A DNA stretch of 64,000 nucleotides from Shewanella phaeophyticola (GTDB lineage Bacteria; Pseudomonadota; Gammaproteobacteria; Enterobacterales; Shewanellaceae). The position numbers were made by a program, and so were the translations under genes. Positions 13,313-23,670 of this stretch are shown here, one piece after another. The stretch spans positions 1,922,001 to 1,986,000 of the forward strand of contig NZ_JAODOQ010000001.1 in NCBI RefSeq assembly GCF_025398315.1, given 5' to 3'. Below the pieces are notes generated by a model, which did not search any database, was not told the DNA's origin, and saw nothing but the letters and a program-made list of their open reading frames with translations. How positions within the stretch are numbered: the stretch's first letter is position 1; each line of letters begins with the position of its first letter.

Positions 13313-15830
13313 ATGTCATCCTATTTATTAAGTTGGAATCCTAAAAACTTCTCAACAGGAGGAGAAGGCTCAGACCAAGGAACGTTAGACTACCAAAAAG
13401 ATGAAATTGTTCGGTGGTCTTGCCACAGTAAGCAAGTGACAGAAGGTGACAATGTTTATCTTATAAAGCTGGGTAAAGGCTCTCGAGGCATTATCGCAAA
13501 GGGCGTCGTTACAAAAGCGAGCTATGTAGATAAGTGTTGGAAAGACGCAACCAAAGAACGTACTTATATTGATTTTCGAGTTGAGGATATAAGACATAAT
13601 TGTAATGAAGGGTTGGTTCCTCAGGTACTGCTTCTAAAAGCCTGCCCACAGCAGCAATGGAGTCCACAAAGTTCTGGCATATCAATAAAACCTGAATATG
13701 AAGAAACAATTAATAATCTTTGGCTACAGGGAGAGAATGAGCATAGCTTAGCAATATTGTTTAACTGGCTAAGCGCTAATAGTTTTAAAGAAGAGGGCTG
13801 GTATCAGGACTATCAAGCAACTTGTAGTTTAAAAAATAATATTACGTCAGCCGATTCGATCGCTGATGATTTACTCCGAAGAATATGGCTGAAAAAAGCA
13901 AATGGTATTGCAAGTGTTGGCAATGGCTTTATGTATCAAAGGGAGATAGATGACAATAAAGTATTCCTACAGAAACTGACGTTCGATATTTTAACTAACC
14001 CGACAAAGGCAACATTCGACAAAGCATTTGAGGATTGGAAGAGTCAAGATGGTTTTTCAAGAACGCTATATTCAGTTTTGCATCGTGTTTTTTCTTTAGC
14101 TGACCCAGAAAGTATAACGAGTGTGGTTGGAAAGGAATACCTAAACGAGATAATCAAAGGGTTAAATTCGCAGCTTCAGTTGTCAATGTTTCACTCTAAA
14201 CATTGGTTTGAAGATAATCAGGCATTGATACATGCTGTTACTCCTTACATAGAGCCAAATACCGACATATACAAGCGCAACATTTTGATATGGCACTTAT
14301 ATCAAGTTTTAACCCAAAAAATTGAAGCGCAATCATCCACAGATGTGAGCGAAGTAAAAGAAAAAAACCGGACGGTTATCAAGTTATGGACGATCGGAGC
14401 ACAAGCTGCATGAAATCCCCCTTAATCAAATTTTATATGATTCACCGGGAACCGGAAAAACCTATCACTCAATTCAAGCGGCGGTTAAAGCGGCAGAACC
14501 TGAAATATTTAGTGCTCTTGGTATTGATGAAAGTACAGGTGCAACACCTGAACAGCGAGCCGAATTAACTCGCCTTTACAAGGAACTTTATAATTCAGGT
14601 CGCATAAGGTTTGTTACTTTTCATCAAAGTTATGGTTATGAGGAGTTCGTTGAGGGTTTAAGCGCTAAAACTGAAGGTGATCAGCTTAGTTACTTTGAAA
14701 AGGATGGTGTGTTCAAGTCGTTATGTATAGATGCCAAAGAGTACCAACATGCCAAAACAAAAACAGTTGCAAGCTCTTTTGAAGATAAATGGCAGGGGTT
14801 TTCTGAAGAATTGGCCGAAGCTGATGACGGAATTAAAATAGATACGTTAAGTAAGAAAACATACTTTACCGTTACAGATATAACGAATAACACAATTCGA
14901 TTTGATAAAAGTAAAGGAGCGTCAGTTCATTCGTTAAGTGTTAAGACACTGCGAGCTGTTCATAACGGTGAAAAAGAAATTAAAGGCGGATTGCAACCAT
15001 ATTATGGCGCTGTGATTGAGTACTTAAATAAATTCAAAACACATAATGATGCCTCTAAAAAGGAGCGTAAAAACTTTGTATTAATCATTGATGAAATTAA
15101 TCGCGGTAATATTTCCAAAATTTTTGGTGAGCTAATTACATTGATTGAACCATCGAAGCGTTTGGGTGGTGAAGAGGTTATAGAAGTATCCTTGCCATAC
15201 ACTGGTGATAGGTTCTCTGTACCGGATAACCTTTATATCATCGGCACCATGAATACTGCTGATAGGTCGTTAGCACTTATGGACACAGCTCTTCGCCGCC
15301 GTTTTGACTTTGTTGAGATGATGCCTGATTACAAGGTTCTGCAAAATGAAGCAGGCTCATCATTCAAAGTTGAAAGTGCCGGTTTTGAAATCGATTTAGC
15401 GCTGCTATTGCAAACACTGAACAAACGAATATCAGCACTATACGACAGAGAACATCAGCTAGGTCATGCGTTTTTAATGCCTGTTGTGAAAGCTATTTTT
15501 GGTGAGGGCGAGAAAGCCCTTCATGAATTGAAGAACTGCTTCCAGAATAAGATTATTCCATTACTCGCTGAGTACTTTTTTGAAGATTGGCAAAAGATTC
15601 GGCTAGTGCTTGGTGATAATCAAAAGCCCGAAGCTTATCAACTTATTAAACAGTCAGATGTCGATTTTGATGCGCTCTTTGGTGATACTGAGGATGTTGG
15701 TGATATCGTAGATGACATTCAAGACTATAAGTTGATTGAAGCTGACTCTGAACTTTGGACTGATCCTTTGACCTATATAGGCATATATAGCGTTGGAAGT
15801 TTAACTTTCTCAAATCAGGATGAAGGTTAA
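13313..15830 (+). CDS. mcrB: McrB-type GTPase with EVE-like N-terminal domain (frameshift, altered P-loop)
   Basis: This is the GTP-dependent AAA+ subunit of a modification-dependent restriction system. Residues 1-140 resemble an EVE/PUA-like base reader (YLLSWNPKNF, then the VYLIKLGKG and RGIIAKGVV strands). The AAA+ part has a P-loop at 14436-14460, Walker B VLIIDEINRGN near 15080 and the sensor GTMNTADRS near 15240. Two oddities stand out. An indel in or near the A-run at 14361 puts the N- and C-terminal parts in different frames; correcting it gives about 838 residues. Also, the P-loop reads YDSPGTGKT where the family has YGPPGTGKT, because the expected GGCCC is GATTC (14439-14443). The gene overlaps mcrC by 11 bases. 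An EVE reader would recognise a modified base in foreign DNA. Confidence 0.82.
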
Positions 15831-17175
15831 CTCGCTCAGCATGATTAAGGGATTAAAACGACACAAAACGACAAACGTTACCGTATTTGAGTATGGACTC
15901 TTAATTGCTAGTGCTAAAGCCGCAGAAAAAGGTAATGTTGAAGCAATATCTGAAGATGCTTTTGAATATCTTAAAAAGTGTTGTTTATGTGATGAGTCGG
16001 AATCACGTTTTTTAAAGCTGAAAATTGCGCATGGCATGGAAGTGCTGCAAGTGCAGAATTACGCTGGTGTAGTTCTTTGCCCTGATGGAACACAAATAGA
16101 AATACTCCCCAAAATCGCTAAAGCAAATAATCAAGAACGTGCAGCTACAGAAGCGCAAAAATCTTTGTTGTTGATGCTCAAATCATTAAAGCAATTTCGC
16201 CACATTGAAACTGAGGTTGCGAGCATTAAAAAGCAAAAAATGCCATTGATGGAAATTTTTATCGCGCAGTTTCTAAATGCGGTAAATGTTCTCGTTAAGA
16301 AAGGCGTTAGAAGTGACTATGTTCGAGAGCAAACTAATAGTGCTTTTCTAAAAGGGAAGCTCCTGCACAGTCAGCAACTGAAACACAATTTTATTAATCG
16401 CCACAAGTTTTATGTTGAATACGATGCTTATTTGATGGATAGAGCGGAAAATCGACTTATTCATTCAGCACTAAAATCTGTCGCCTCATATACCAATGTG
16501 AATAAGAGTAAAAAGCTATCTCAGGAGCTTCTATTTGCTTTTGACGAGGTGCCTCTTAGTACAAACTACAAGAACGACTTCTCTAGTGTGAAATTCCAAA
16601 GAGGCATGCAGCACTACGATGTGCCTTTAAGTTGGGCAAGGCTTATATTGGAAGGTTACTCGCCTCATTCAATGCTGGGTGATAACAATGCATACTCGTT
16701 ATTGTTTCCAATGGAAGCCGTATTTGAAAACTTTGTCGCTAAATATTTGAAGCAACGAGTGACTAGCCCTCAAAAGCTTTCTTCTCAAGTACAAAGCAAA
16801 TCACTGGTAACTTATGGTGATAAGAGCTATTTCCGCCTCAAGCCTGATCTATGTCTTAAAGACCTTGCGGGGTTAAATACGGTATTAGATACCAAGTGGA
16901 AGTTAATCAATCAAAATAAAAAAGCGGGCAAAGATAAGTTTGGTTTATCTCAAGATGACTTCTATCAAATGCTGGGCTACGGCTACAAGTACTTGAAAGG
17001 TCAAGGTGACCTAGTTCTGATTTACCCTAAAACAGATAACTTTGAACAAGCTTTAACGAATGATTTTTATTATGACGAAGAACGAAAACTGAAGTTAAGA
17101 GTCGTGCCATTTGATGTGAGCCACAAGAGTAAGGAAAGAATTAACTTAGAGTTGTTAGGGATTTCAAATGGGTAG
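15820..17175 (+). CDS. mcrC: McrC-type nuclease subunit
   Basis: This is the endonuclease partner of McrB, 451 residues. The N-terminal half has the helical McrC pattern (LLLMLKSLKQFRHIE, then FLKGKLLHSQQLKHN). The C-terminal PD-(D/E)xK core shows KPDLCLKD near residue 340 and LDTKWK near 357, so the catalytic acidic residues and lysine are present. ATG 15820 overlaps mcrB; ATG 15841 is an alternative start. It overlaps the next gene by 8 bases, which suggests a three-gene operon. Unlike mcrB, it has no visible frameshift. Confidence 0.85.
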   Translation: MKVNSLSMIKGLKRHKTTNVTVFEYGLLIASAKAAEKGNVEAISEDAFEYLKKCCLCDESESRFLKLKIAHGMEVLQVQNYAGVVLCPDGTQIEILPKIAKANNQERAATEAQKSLLLMLKSLKQFRHIETEVASIKKQKMPLMEIFIAQFLNAVNVLVKKGVRSDYVREQTNSAFLKGKLLHSQQLKHNFINRHKFYVEYDAYLMDRAENRLIHSALKSVASYTNVNKSKKLSQELLFAFDEVPLSTNYKNDFSSVKFQRGMQHYDVPLSWARLILEGYSPHSMLGDNNAYSLLFPMEAVFENFVAKYLKQRVTSPQKLSSQVQSKSLVTYGDKSYFRLKPDLCLKDLAGLNTVLDTKWKLINQNKKAGKDKFGLSQDDFYQMLGYGYKYLKGQGDLVLIYPKTDNFEQALTNDFYYDEERKLKLRVVPFDVSHKSKERINLELLGISNG

Positions 17176-17842
17176 AAAATTATCTTTGTTGTTTGGTGCG
17201 TCAAACTCCCTAGCAAAGTGGTTAAAGGTAGAGCTACCGAGGTTGCCTACTCTTGAAGGTAAACAAGTTGGTGTTAATACATTGAAGTCAGATAGCACAA
17301 CAATGTGCTGGCAAGCTCATATCATAGACAACCAATATAAGTCCTATGAAAAGACCATCATTGTTTGTGAAGCCAATAGTCGCTTCATTTTCTTTATACC
17401 TGTTACCGCACGCTTAACTCTTGATGACTTAACAAAGTTACTCACTATGGAGTGGCAGGCAATGCTGGCGGAAACATTGGAAAGCTATCAACTTATCCCT
17501 AGAAGTGACATAGCCATGTTATTGAGTGAGCTATCAGACTTAACATTTAGTGTTGAGTGGGTCAAAAATACCGATTTAAGTATTAATGGGCATATTAGCG
17601 ATGCAGGGCTTTGGGTTGAACAAATACTCATAGAGCAAGGCGCATCTGAATTATCAGCCCAGCAAGCAACTGAACTAGCAATTTACCTAAACACTTCGGT
17701 AAAACGGATAACAAGTAAAGAAACTAAGCGTAAAGAGAAAGTGATCCCAGTGGAAAAGTTATTGGCTTATTGCCGCACATTGGTTTTAGGTGATGGTGCT
17801 GAAACAAATGTGGTTAGTTTTGAAGATTATAGAAATAAATAA
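17168..17842 (+). CDS. Unknown protein translationally coupled to mcrC
   Basis: The product is a 224-residue soluble protein with no motif I can name. The first 110 residues look like a mixed alpha/beta domain (NRYIFF-like segment SRFIFFIPVTARLTLDD near 76-92), resembling DUF6933-type proteins, but this is a weak impression. The C-terminal half is helical, with a basic patch (KRITSKETKRKEK) near 180. Its ATG lies inside the end of mcrC, so it is very likely expressed with McrBC. This could be an accessory, immunity or regulatory subunit. The 140 bases after it, before the next gene, are AT-rich and contain no clear hairpin. Confidence 0.6.
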   Translation: MGRKLSLLFGASNSLAKWLKVELPRLPTLEGKQVGVNTLKSDSTTMCWQAHIIDNQYKSYEKTIIVCEANSRFIFFIPVTARLTLDDLTKLLTMEWQAMLAETLESYQLIPRSDIAMLLSELSDLTFSVEWVKNTDLSINGHISDAGLWVEQILIEQGASELSAQQATELAIYLNTSVKRITSKETKRKEKVIPVEKLLAYCRTLVLGDGAETNVVSFEDYRNK

Positions 17843-17982
17843 AATTACATATATGTTTTAAATGTTATATCTTGATAGTGGTTGGTTTTATTAACTTATT
17901 GAAATTAAAGGGTTGTAGCCTGTTCTTTAAATTGGCATTGGATGTGCAATTTATAGAGTAGAAAACAGAAAGAGTATAAATT

Positions 17983-20900
17983 TTGGATAATAAAGAATTA
18001 ATTGGTTCAGTTAAAAGCATCTTAGCACGCCTTCATTCTTTTGGTGTTAGCAAAGAAGATGTACGCAATTTATTAGTGCTTCTATTTCTTTTGAGATGGT
18101 TGCGTGATGAGATGATTAGTTTTGCTGAATACAATGGTGAAAGTGAAAGTTTGAAGCTTGCCGATAGATTGAACAGGTTATTTTCTTCAGACATCAGTTT
18201 CCGTGAAATCGATCAACATATCGATGAAAGCCTAAGTTTACTTAGACACTCTGTAAAAGTTGAAGGGTTAAGTGAACTCGATTTCTCGTCAAAGTACCAT
18301 TTATTTAAAGACAAAAGAGTCGTCATGGAGGCTCTTTATTGGTTTAACCAATGGGGAGGGCTTCGTTTAGATCGTAGAAAAGATATTTCACAATTGTTTG
18401 AGGTAATATTACAGGAAACAAGAACTCCTCAAACAACACAATTCTCGTCTAGTAAGTTACTTTCACAACTAATAGTGGCTATCGCTGACCCTAAAAGCGG
18501 AGAAACCATCTTAGATCCGTGCGTTGGCGAAGGTAACTTCCTAATAGCTGCTCACAACGCAATTGAAACCGCAGACACGGATTTCTTGTCGCATACTTCT
18601 TTCACTGGATATGACTTATCAGAAGACTCCATTCTCATTGCGATGGTGCGATTCTTTTTATCTGGAACGTTTAACTTTCATTTAAGCAGAAGAAGTGGTT
18701 TATATGATTCCTATGGACGAGGCCAGCAACCTAAATATGACGTTGTTTTAGCTCAGCCTCCAGTTGGGGTTAAAAGAGAAGATTATCGTCATTTATGTTA
18801 TGAAAAACAATTCCCTGTTCTTACAAATGATATTGTTGGAATGTTTATACAGCAGGCTATATTTTCATTGAAGCCGGGTGGCAGAGCATTAATAGCTATA
18901 CCTGAAGGGTTGTTATTCGGTAAAAATAAATCTCAAATAGAATTACGAAGATACTTGGTAGAACACGGCTACATAGAAGCTGTAGTAAGAATTCCACCAA
19001 AGACGTTAATTGAAGACTCCGGAATCCGTGGAGCTTTACTTCTACTAAGTTCTAGTAAAAAGAGAACTCACAAAGTTCGATTTGCAGATCTTTCAGCGTA
19101 TTTGCAACATGTGAATAGTAAAACATCTCAATTGCTGCCTAGGGTTCTGCTGCATGATATTTTAGAAAAACTGTTCCGTGAAAAGTTACCTGAAGCAATT
19201 CCTTTGCCTCCGGGTGTGAAAGAGAGAGCTGCGGGTTTAGGAGCTTCAACTCGCGCCTTTTGGGATGTATCTTTCGAAGAAATCGCAACCAATAATTGGG
19301 ACTTAAATCCTGTTCGTAAGGAAGATGATGCGTTAACTCTCCTGCTAACCGACTTTAGAAAGTTGATGGGGGATGAAGTTAAAGTTGAAAACTTATCTAA
19401 AGTTGCACAAATAAATACAGGCAAGTCAGTTAGAAGTTCGGAACAAACTGATACAGAAAATCCATATGGTTATATCCGTATTCGAGATATTGAAAATTTT
19501 AAAATACAGAAGGTCACTACTTGGGTACAGGAAGAGTTAGCTAGAGCTTATTACGACAATAAATTATATAAAGGTAACATTTTAATATCGAAAACAGGCA
19601 CCATAGGAAAGCTAGCGCTAGTTGATGATATTGGCGAAGGGGCTTTTGCGGGTAATAACTTTTACGTTTTACGAATAAACTCAGCCAAAGTTTCACCAGA
19701 ATACCTACTGTATTATTTATCGACCTCATTTTGTCAGGATTGGCTAGATAGCAGGAAAAGAGGGGCTGTTCAGCAACACATAAATACCGACGTAATAAAA
19801 ACGTTGCCCATCTTACTGCCGTCACTAGAAATGCAAAAGCGTGCTGTAGCACAGTATGAACAGCATGGAACAGATGTAATTACGTTTTTAAAAGAGAACA
19901 GTCAGCAGTCTGGTGAAAATACTGTTGAATGCCTTGTCGATACGATGGAAACGGAGCTAGCCAAATTAGTTGGCAATGATTCGAGCATTGAAAAGTCTGC
20001 CAATTTGTTGAGTGAGATCTCGTCAAAAGTGTTGAGCATTGACGGAGTAATTGATGAACTAAATTCACAACAAAAAGATTGGTATTCAAGAGTCCTAAAC
20101 ATATTGCGCGTTTTAAAGGACATTAACAAAATTCCACCGGGTCCTGTTCTATTAAATATATTTCAAGATGCGAGTGAACAACTAGTTCAACTGCGTGAAG
20201 TAACGGCTGGAAATTACAATTTGGAGGAAAGATTGCTCCGCGTTTTTGCTTATGTTCAAGGATGGATAGACAGAAGCATCGACATGATATTAGCCAATGT
20301 TAGTATTTTGGTGTCGTCGTCAGTTGGGGAGTTGGAAAAGAGTTCCAATGTGGAGTTTTCTATTTCACTAAATAACCAAGGTTTTCTTCCGTTGAAGAAT
20401 GTGGTGGTAGAAACATCTCCTAATTTTGGTAGAGGCGACACTTATTATTTGGCCGACCACGCTTCGATGGAAGTTTCACTATCATGTAAAACTTCAGATG
20501 CTGATAGGGTTAGCTTTACCGTAATGTGGCGAGCAGAAACGCTAGCTGGGAAACAGGTGAGTGGAAGCTCTGAGCTTGCAATAAAACTAACGCAACTGAG
20601 TGAGGAATTTAAGTCATTTGATTCTGCTAGTAACCCATATGTAACTGGTAGTCCTCTTGCACCAGAAAATGGTGCGTTAGTGTTTTATGGTAGAGAAACA
20701 TTGCTTAATCAAATTCAGCGTCAGGTAGAAGCTACGGGAAATGTCATTTTATTGGAGGGTAATAGACGTGCGGGTAAGACGTCAATACTAAAACATTTAG
20801 AGGGCAATAAAACAATACCAAATTGGTTGGTAGTATATTCGAGCCTACAGGGAGCTACTGGGGCGTCGAATAAAGTAGGTGTTCCAACAGAGGAAGTATT

Positions 20901-21894
20901 TAGAGAAATAGCAAAATCAATTGCTTCCGCTATTACGAAATTAGATATTGATGTTCCTTTGCCGGATGGAAAAATAATCTTGGCAGGTAAGCCTGCTTTA
21001 GGAATTGCAAGGTCATGTAAAGCTGGCATCGGCGAAGATTCACCATTTATTGATTTCAGAGACTATTTGGAGGTTTTACTATCTGTATTAGAAGACAAGA
21101 AACTCGGTATTGTTTTAATGCTAGATGAATTCGATAAGCTTCAAGAAGGCATAGATAATGGTGTTACTTCTCCTCAACTTCCCGAAAATATTCGGTATCT
21201 AATTCAAAATTACTCAAGGTTTTCGGCTATTTTAACAGGTTCACGAAGATTGAAGAGACTTCGCGAAGAGTATTGGTCAGCATTATATGGTCTAGGCACG
21301 AATCTAACAGTGAGTGCTTTGGACAAGGCAAGTGCTGAAAAAGTTGTAATAGAGCCAGTTAAAGAATACATAGCATATTCTGGTGAAGCTGTAGAACTGA
21401 TTTTGAGTTTAACCGCAAGACAACCTTATCTTATTCAAAAAATCTGTAATCGTATTTTTGATTATGCTGTTAGGAATTCAGAGCACTCAATCAAAACTTA
21501 TGATGTAAATCATATTGCAGGTGAGTTAATTGTAGCTGACGAACACTTTGCAAGCTTATGGGATTATGCACGCTTAGAGCCTGTTAACGGCGGATATAGA
21601 AGGCAAGTTTTACTATGCACATTATCTAGTAATTTTGATAACAAACCTTTATGCACGTTTGGGATGCTGCAAGAATATTTAGTGCAAAATGGCGTTGATG
21701 TAAAAGACGATGAGTTAGAAGCTGATATTGCTTATTTAAGAGAATTAGAACTAGTTAATTTTTTTGGTGAAGATGGAACTGGCTATTACGCAATTGAAGT
21801 GCCGCTAATGGCTAAGTGGATTAGTTATCATCAAGATAGCGAAGTAGTATTAAAAAATGCGCTTAATGATGAGGGAACGATAAATGATAAATAG
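17983..21894 (+). CDS. Fusion: HsdM-like methyltransferase fold, HsdS-like TRD and AAA/STAND ATPase
   Basis: This 1,303-residue protein fuses modules that are normally separate. In order: an HsdM-like helical N-terminus (1-150); a Rossmann methyltransferase fold with motif I LDPCVGEGNFL near 176; an HsdS-type recognition domain (473-640, with ILISKTGTIGKLALV and LPSLEMQKRAV); a helical linker (640-760); a CARDB-like beta domain near 785-860; and an ATPase with Walker A GNRRAGKTS near 926, Walker B IVLMLDEFD near 1042, ILTGSRRL, and a winged-helix-like tail. The catalytic motif IV, normally NPPY/F, reads AQPPVG near 256, so methylation is doubtful. It may recognise DNA and signal through the ATPase. 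It starts at TTG and overlaps the next ATPase gene by 11 bases. I know no named system with this architecture. Confidence 0.75.
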   Translation: MDNKELIGSVKSILARLHSFGVSKEDVRNLLVLLFLLRWLRDEMISFAEYNGESESLKLADRLNRLFSSDISFREIDQHIDESLSLLRHSVKVEGLSELDFSSKYHLFKDKRVVMEALYWFNQWGGLRLDRRKDISQLFEVILQETRTPQTTQFSSSKLLSQLIVAIADPKSGETILDPCVGEGNFLIAAHNAIETADTDFLSHTSFTGYDLSEDSILIAMVRFFLSGTFNFHLSRRSGLYDSYGRGQQPKYDVVLAQPPVGVKREDYRHLCYEKQFPVLTNDIVGMFIQQAIFSLKPGGRALIAIPEGLLFGKNKSQIELRRYLVEHGYIEAVVRIPPKTLIEDSGIRGALLLLSSSKKRTHKVRFADLSAYLQHVNSKTSQLLPRVLLHDILEKLFREKLPEAIPLPPGVKERAAGLGASTRAFWDVSFEEIATNNWDLNPVRKEDDALTLLLTDFRKLMGDEVKVENLSKVAQINTGKSVRSSEQTDTENPYGYIRIRDIENFKIQKVTTWVQEELARAYYDNKLYKGNILISKTGTIGKLALVDDIGEGAFAGNNFYVLRINSAKVSPEYLLYYLSTSFCQDWLDSRKRGAVQQHINTDVIKTLPILLPSLEMQKRAVAQYEQHGTDVITFLKENSQQSGENTVECLVDTMETELAKLVGNDSSIEKSANLLSEISSKVLSIDGVIDELNSQQKDWYSRVLNILRVLKDINKIPPGPVLLNIFQDASEQLVQLREVTAGNYNLEERLLRVFAYVQGWIDRSIDMILANVSILVSSSVGELEKSSNVEFSISLNNQGFLPLKNVVVETSPNFGRGDTYYLADHASMEVSLSCKTSDADRVSFTVMWRAETLAGKQVSGSSELAIKLTQLSEEFKSFDSASNPYVTGSPLAPENGALVFYGRETLLNQIQRQVEATGNVILLEGNRRAGKTSILKHLEGNKTIPNWLVVYSSLQGATGASNKVGVPTEEVFREIAKSIASAITKLDIDVPLPDGKIILAGKPALGIARSCKAGIGEDSPFIDFRDYLEVLLSVLEDKKLGIVLMLDEFDKLQEGIDNGVTSPQLPENIRYLIQNYSRFSAILTGSRRLKRLREEYWSALYGLGTNLTVSALDKASAEKVVIEPVKEYIAYSGEAVELILSLTARQPYLIQKICNRIFDYAVRNSEHSIKTYDVNHIAGELIVADEHFASLWDYARLEPVNGGYRRQVLLCTLSSNFDNKPLCTFGMLQEYLVQNGVDVKDDELEADIAYLRELELVNFFGEDGTGYYAIEVPLMAKWISYHQDSEVVLKNALNDEGTINDK

Positions 21895-23461
21895 AAAATT
21901 TCCAGTTACGGGTAATGAACCTAAGCTAATTGGGCGTTCAAATATTCTTGATGAAATATTAACAGCGATTACAAAACCTGTACCAGATCACATTCAAGTT
22001 GTTGATCCAAGATACTCTGGTAAAACAGTAGTTTTGAAAAAACTAAAGGAAATTGTTTCATCAGATGGTAGCACAGAGTATTCGTGTGTACTCCTGTGGG
22101 ATCTTGGTCATATTACACCGAAAAATGATTTAGAGTTTTTAAGTCAGTTTGCAACCAACTTATCTGAGGCTATAAAGGATAAATTTCCAGATTACTCAGA
22201 ACATTTAAAATCATCGAAAGACACTTTTCAGCAAGATATCGCTGAAGTTTTAGACGCATTAAACGATGAAACAAAAATTCTAGTGATTTTTGATGGTTTT
22301 GATAAAGCTCTATCTAGTGACAAATTAACAAGGAATTTGTGGGACCAATTACGAGAGTTAGCGCAGAATAAGTCATTGACACTAATTACGGCTAGCAGAA
22401 AGTCTCTTAGGGAGTTGATTCGAAACCCTGATGCACAAACGAGTGATTTTTGGAATATATTCCTATCGACACCAATCCGTGTTGATTGCTTTGATGAAAA
22501 TGAGATAGCTGACATATTAACAAATTACTGTCAGGTAGAGTTTGATAAGGGGGCGTTAACTGAATTGTATAATGCAACCAATGGAACTCCAGTTGTATTG
22601 TTAGAAGTATTGAATTATCTATTACATGCACATGATGGAAAAAAGATTACTAACGCTTTAGTACAAGATGCAGTGTCATGTTCATTTGAATCAAATCACA
22701 ACTTTATAGATGACCTTTGGCATGATTGTTCGCCAGCTACACAAGACAATATTAGGTTATTAGTTGAAGAGTCGGAAATTCAAGGTGCTAGTCATTCGGA
22801 TAAAACGAGCATTGTTGAGAAAGGGTTTGCAAGGGCTAGTGGTAGCAAATTGATTAAGCCGAGTCGTTTATTGCAGAGTTATTTAGAAAGCCGAGCTAAT
22901 GAAAAAGGGGCGATTGACCGTCTATTCAGTAGTGAAGAAGCGTTTGCCCAAAACTTTAATCATGTTTTATCTAAGCGAATTGTACAAATATCGAACATCG
23001 ATCATGAATTAAATAGGTATTTACAAAGAAGCTTGGAAGATTTACCAAACCATCCAAGCGTTTGTTTAAGTGGTATTAGGGGGATTTTAGATAAGTGCTT
23101 TGACATTATCTGGAATGCTGAATTTGGAGGGAAAGTCGTCCCCGACGGTCATTTTGATACTTGGAATTACCATAAAGAACATGAAAGTCTGCAAGAGTTT
23201 AAAACTAGCTTTCCCCAAGGAGCTAAGCGCTTAAAACTATTAAAAGCTCTTACTACACCAGAGCGCTCAAACCCACTTGCAAAAGTAGTTTCCAAATCAA
23301 CCTATGTAGCAATAAATGCTCTTTATCCATTTGGAGACTTCGGACAACATCAAGAAGGCGAAAAAATGAACCTTCAAATGGTTTATTCATCTATGTTACT
23401 TGCGGTTGAACTAGTCGCGTCTTTGCAAAATGATTTAGCGAAAAGCAAAGACGGAGTTTAG
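21884..23461 (+). CDS. AAA ATPase of the fusion/helicase cassette
   Basis: This 525-residue ATPase resembles the ATPase half of the upstream fusion, which suggests an internal duplication or a hetero-oligomer. It has the entry motif KLIGRSNILDEIL (residues 10-25), Walker A DPRYSGKTVV near 42, Walker B ILVIFDGFD near 128 and a sensor LITASRKSL near 166. The C-terminal 220 residues are helical and unrecognised (NRYLQRSLEDLP near 385, then a conserved-looking GDFGQHQEGEKMN near 485). That part could be an effector domain, but I see no clear nuclease triad. The start ATG lies inside the end of the fusion gene, so the two are co-translated. The helicase gene follows after 209 bases. Confidence 0.68.
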   Translation: MINRKFPVTGNEPKLIGRSNILDEILTAITKPVPDHIQVVDPRYSGKTVVLKKLKEIVSSDGSTEYSCVLLWDLGHITPKNDLEFLSQFATNLSEAIKDKFPDYSEHLKSSKDTFQQDIAEVLDALNDETKILVIFDGFDKALSSDKLTRNLWDQLRELAQNKSLTLITASRKSLRELIRNPDAQTSDFWNIFLSTPIRVDCFDENEIADILTNYCQVEFDKGALTELYNATNGTPVVLLEVLNYLLHAHDGKKITNALVQDAVSCSFESNHNFIDDLWHDCSPATQDNIRLLVEESEIQGASHSDKTSIVEKGFARASGSKLIKPSRLLQSYLESRANEKGAIDRLFSSEEAFAQNFNHVLSKRIVQISNIDHELNRYLQRSLEDLPNHPSVCLSGIRGILDKCFDIIWNAEFGGKVVPDGHFDTWNYHKEHESLQEFKTSFPQGAKRLKLLKALTTPERSNPLAKVVSKSTYVAINALYPFGDFGQHQEGEKMNLQMVYSSMLLAVELVASLQNDLAKSKDGV

Positions 23462-23670
23462 TTTTCGGATGATCAGATTGGTATGTCGGTATTGTTAAGC
23501 TATCACTCTTCGTATTCTGTATACATGAAAGTAATAAAATTTACATTTTGGTAAAATTTAATACAAACAAATTTAAGCTGAATTTTTAAGGTCTTGAAAA
23601 TATAGTGATTTAATTTAGGCACCTATTGTGCATTGTGTAGGTAAATGCAAATTATAAGGAAGTGAAGTAA

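Noticed and set aside
14362..14368. A AAA AAC slippery heptamer in mcrB, as for a programmed -1 frameshift
   Set aside because: The heptamer is in the right phase, but the downstream GTPase frame is +1, not -1; the -1 frame ends at 14568 without family similarity.
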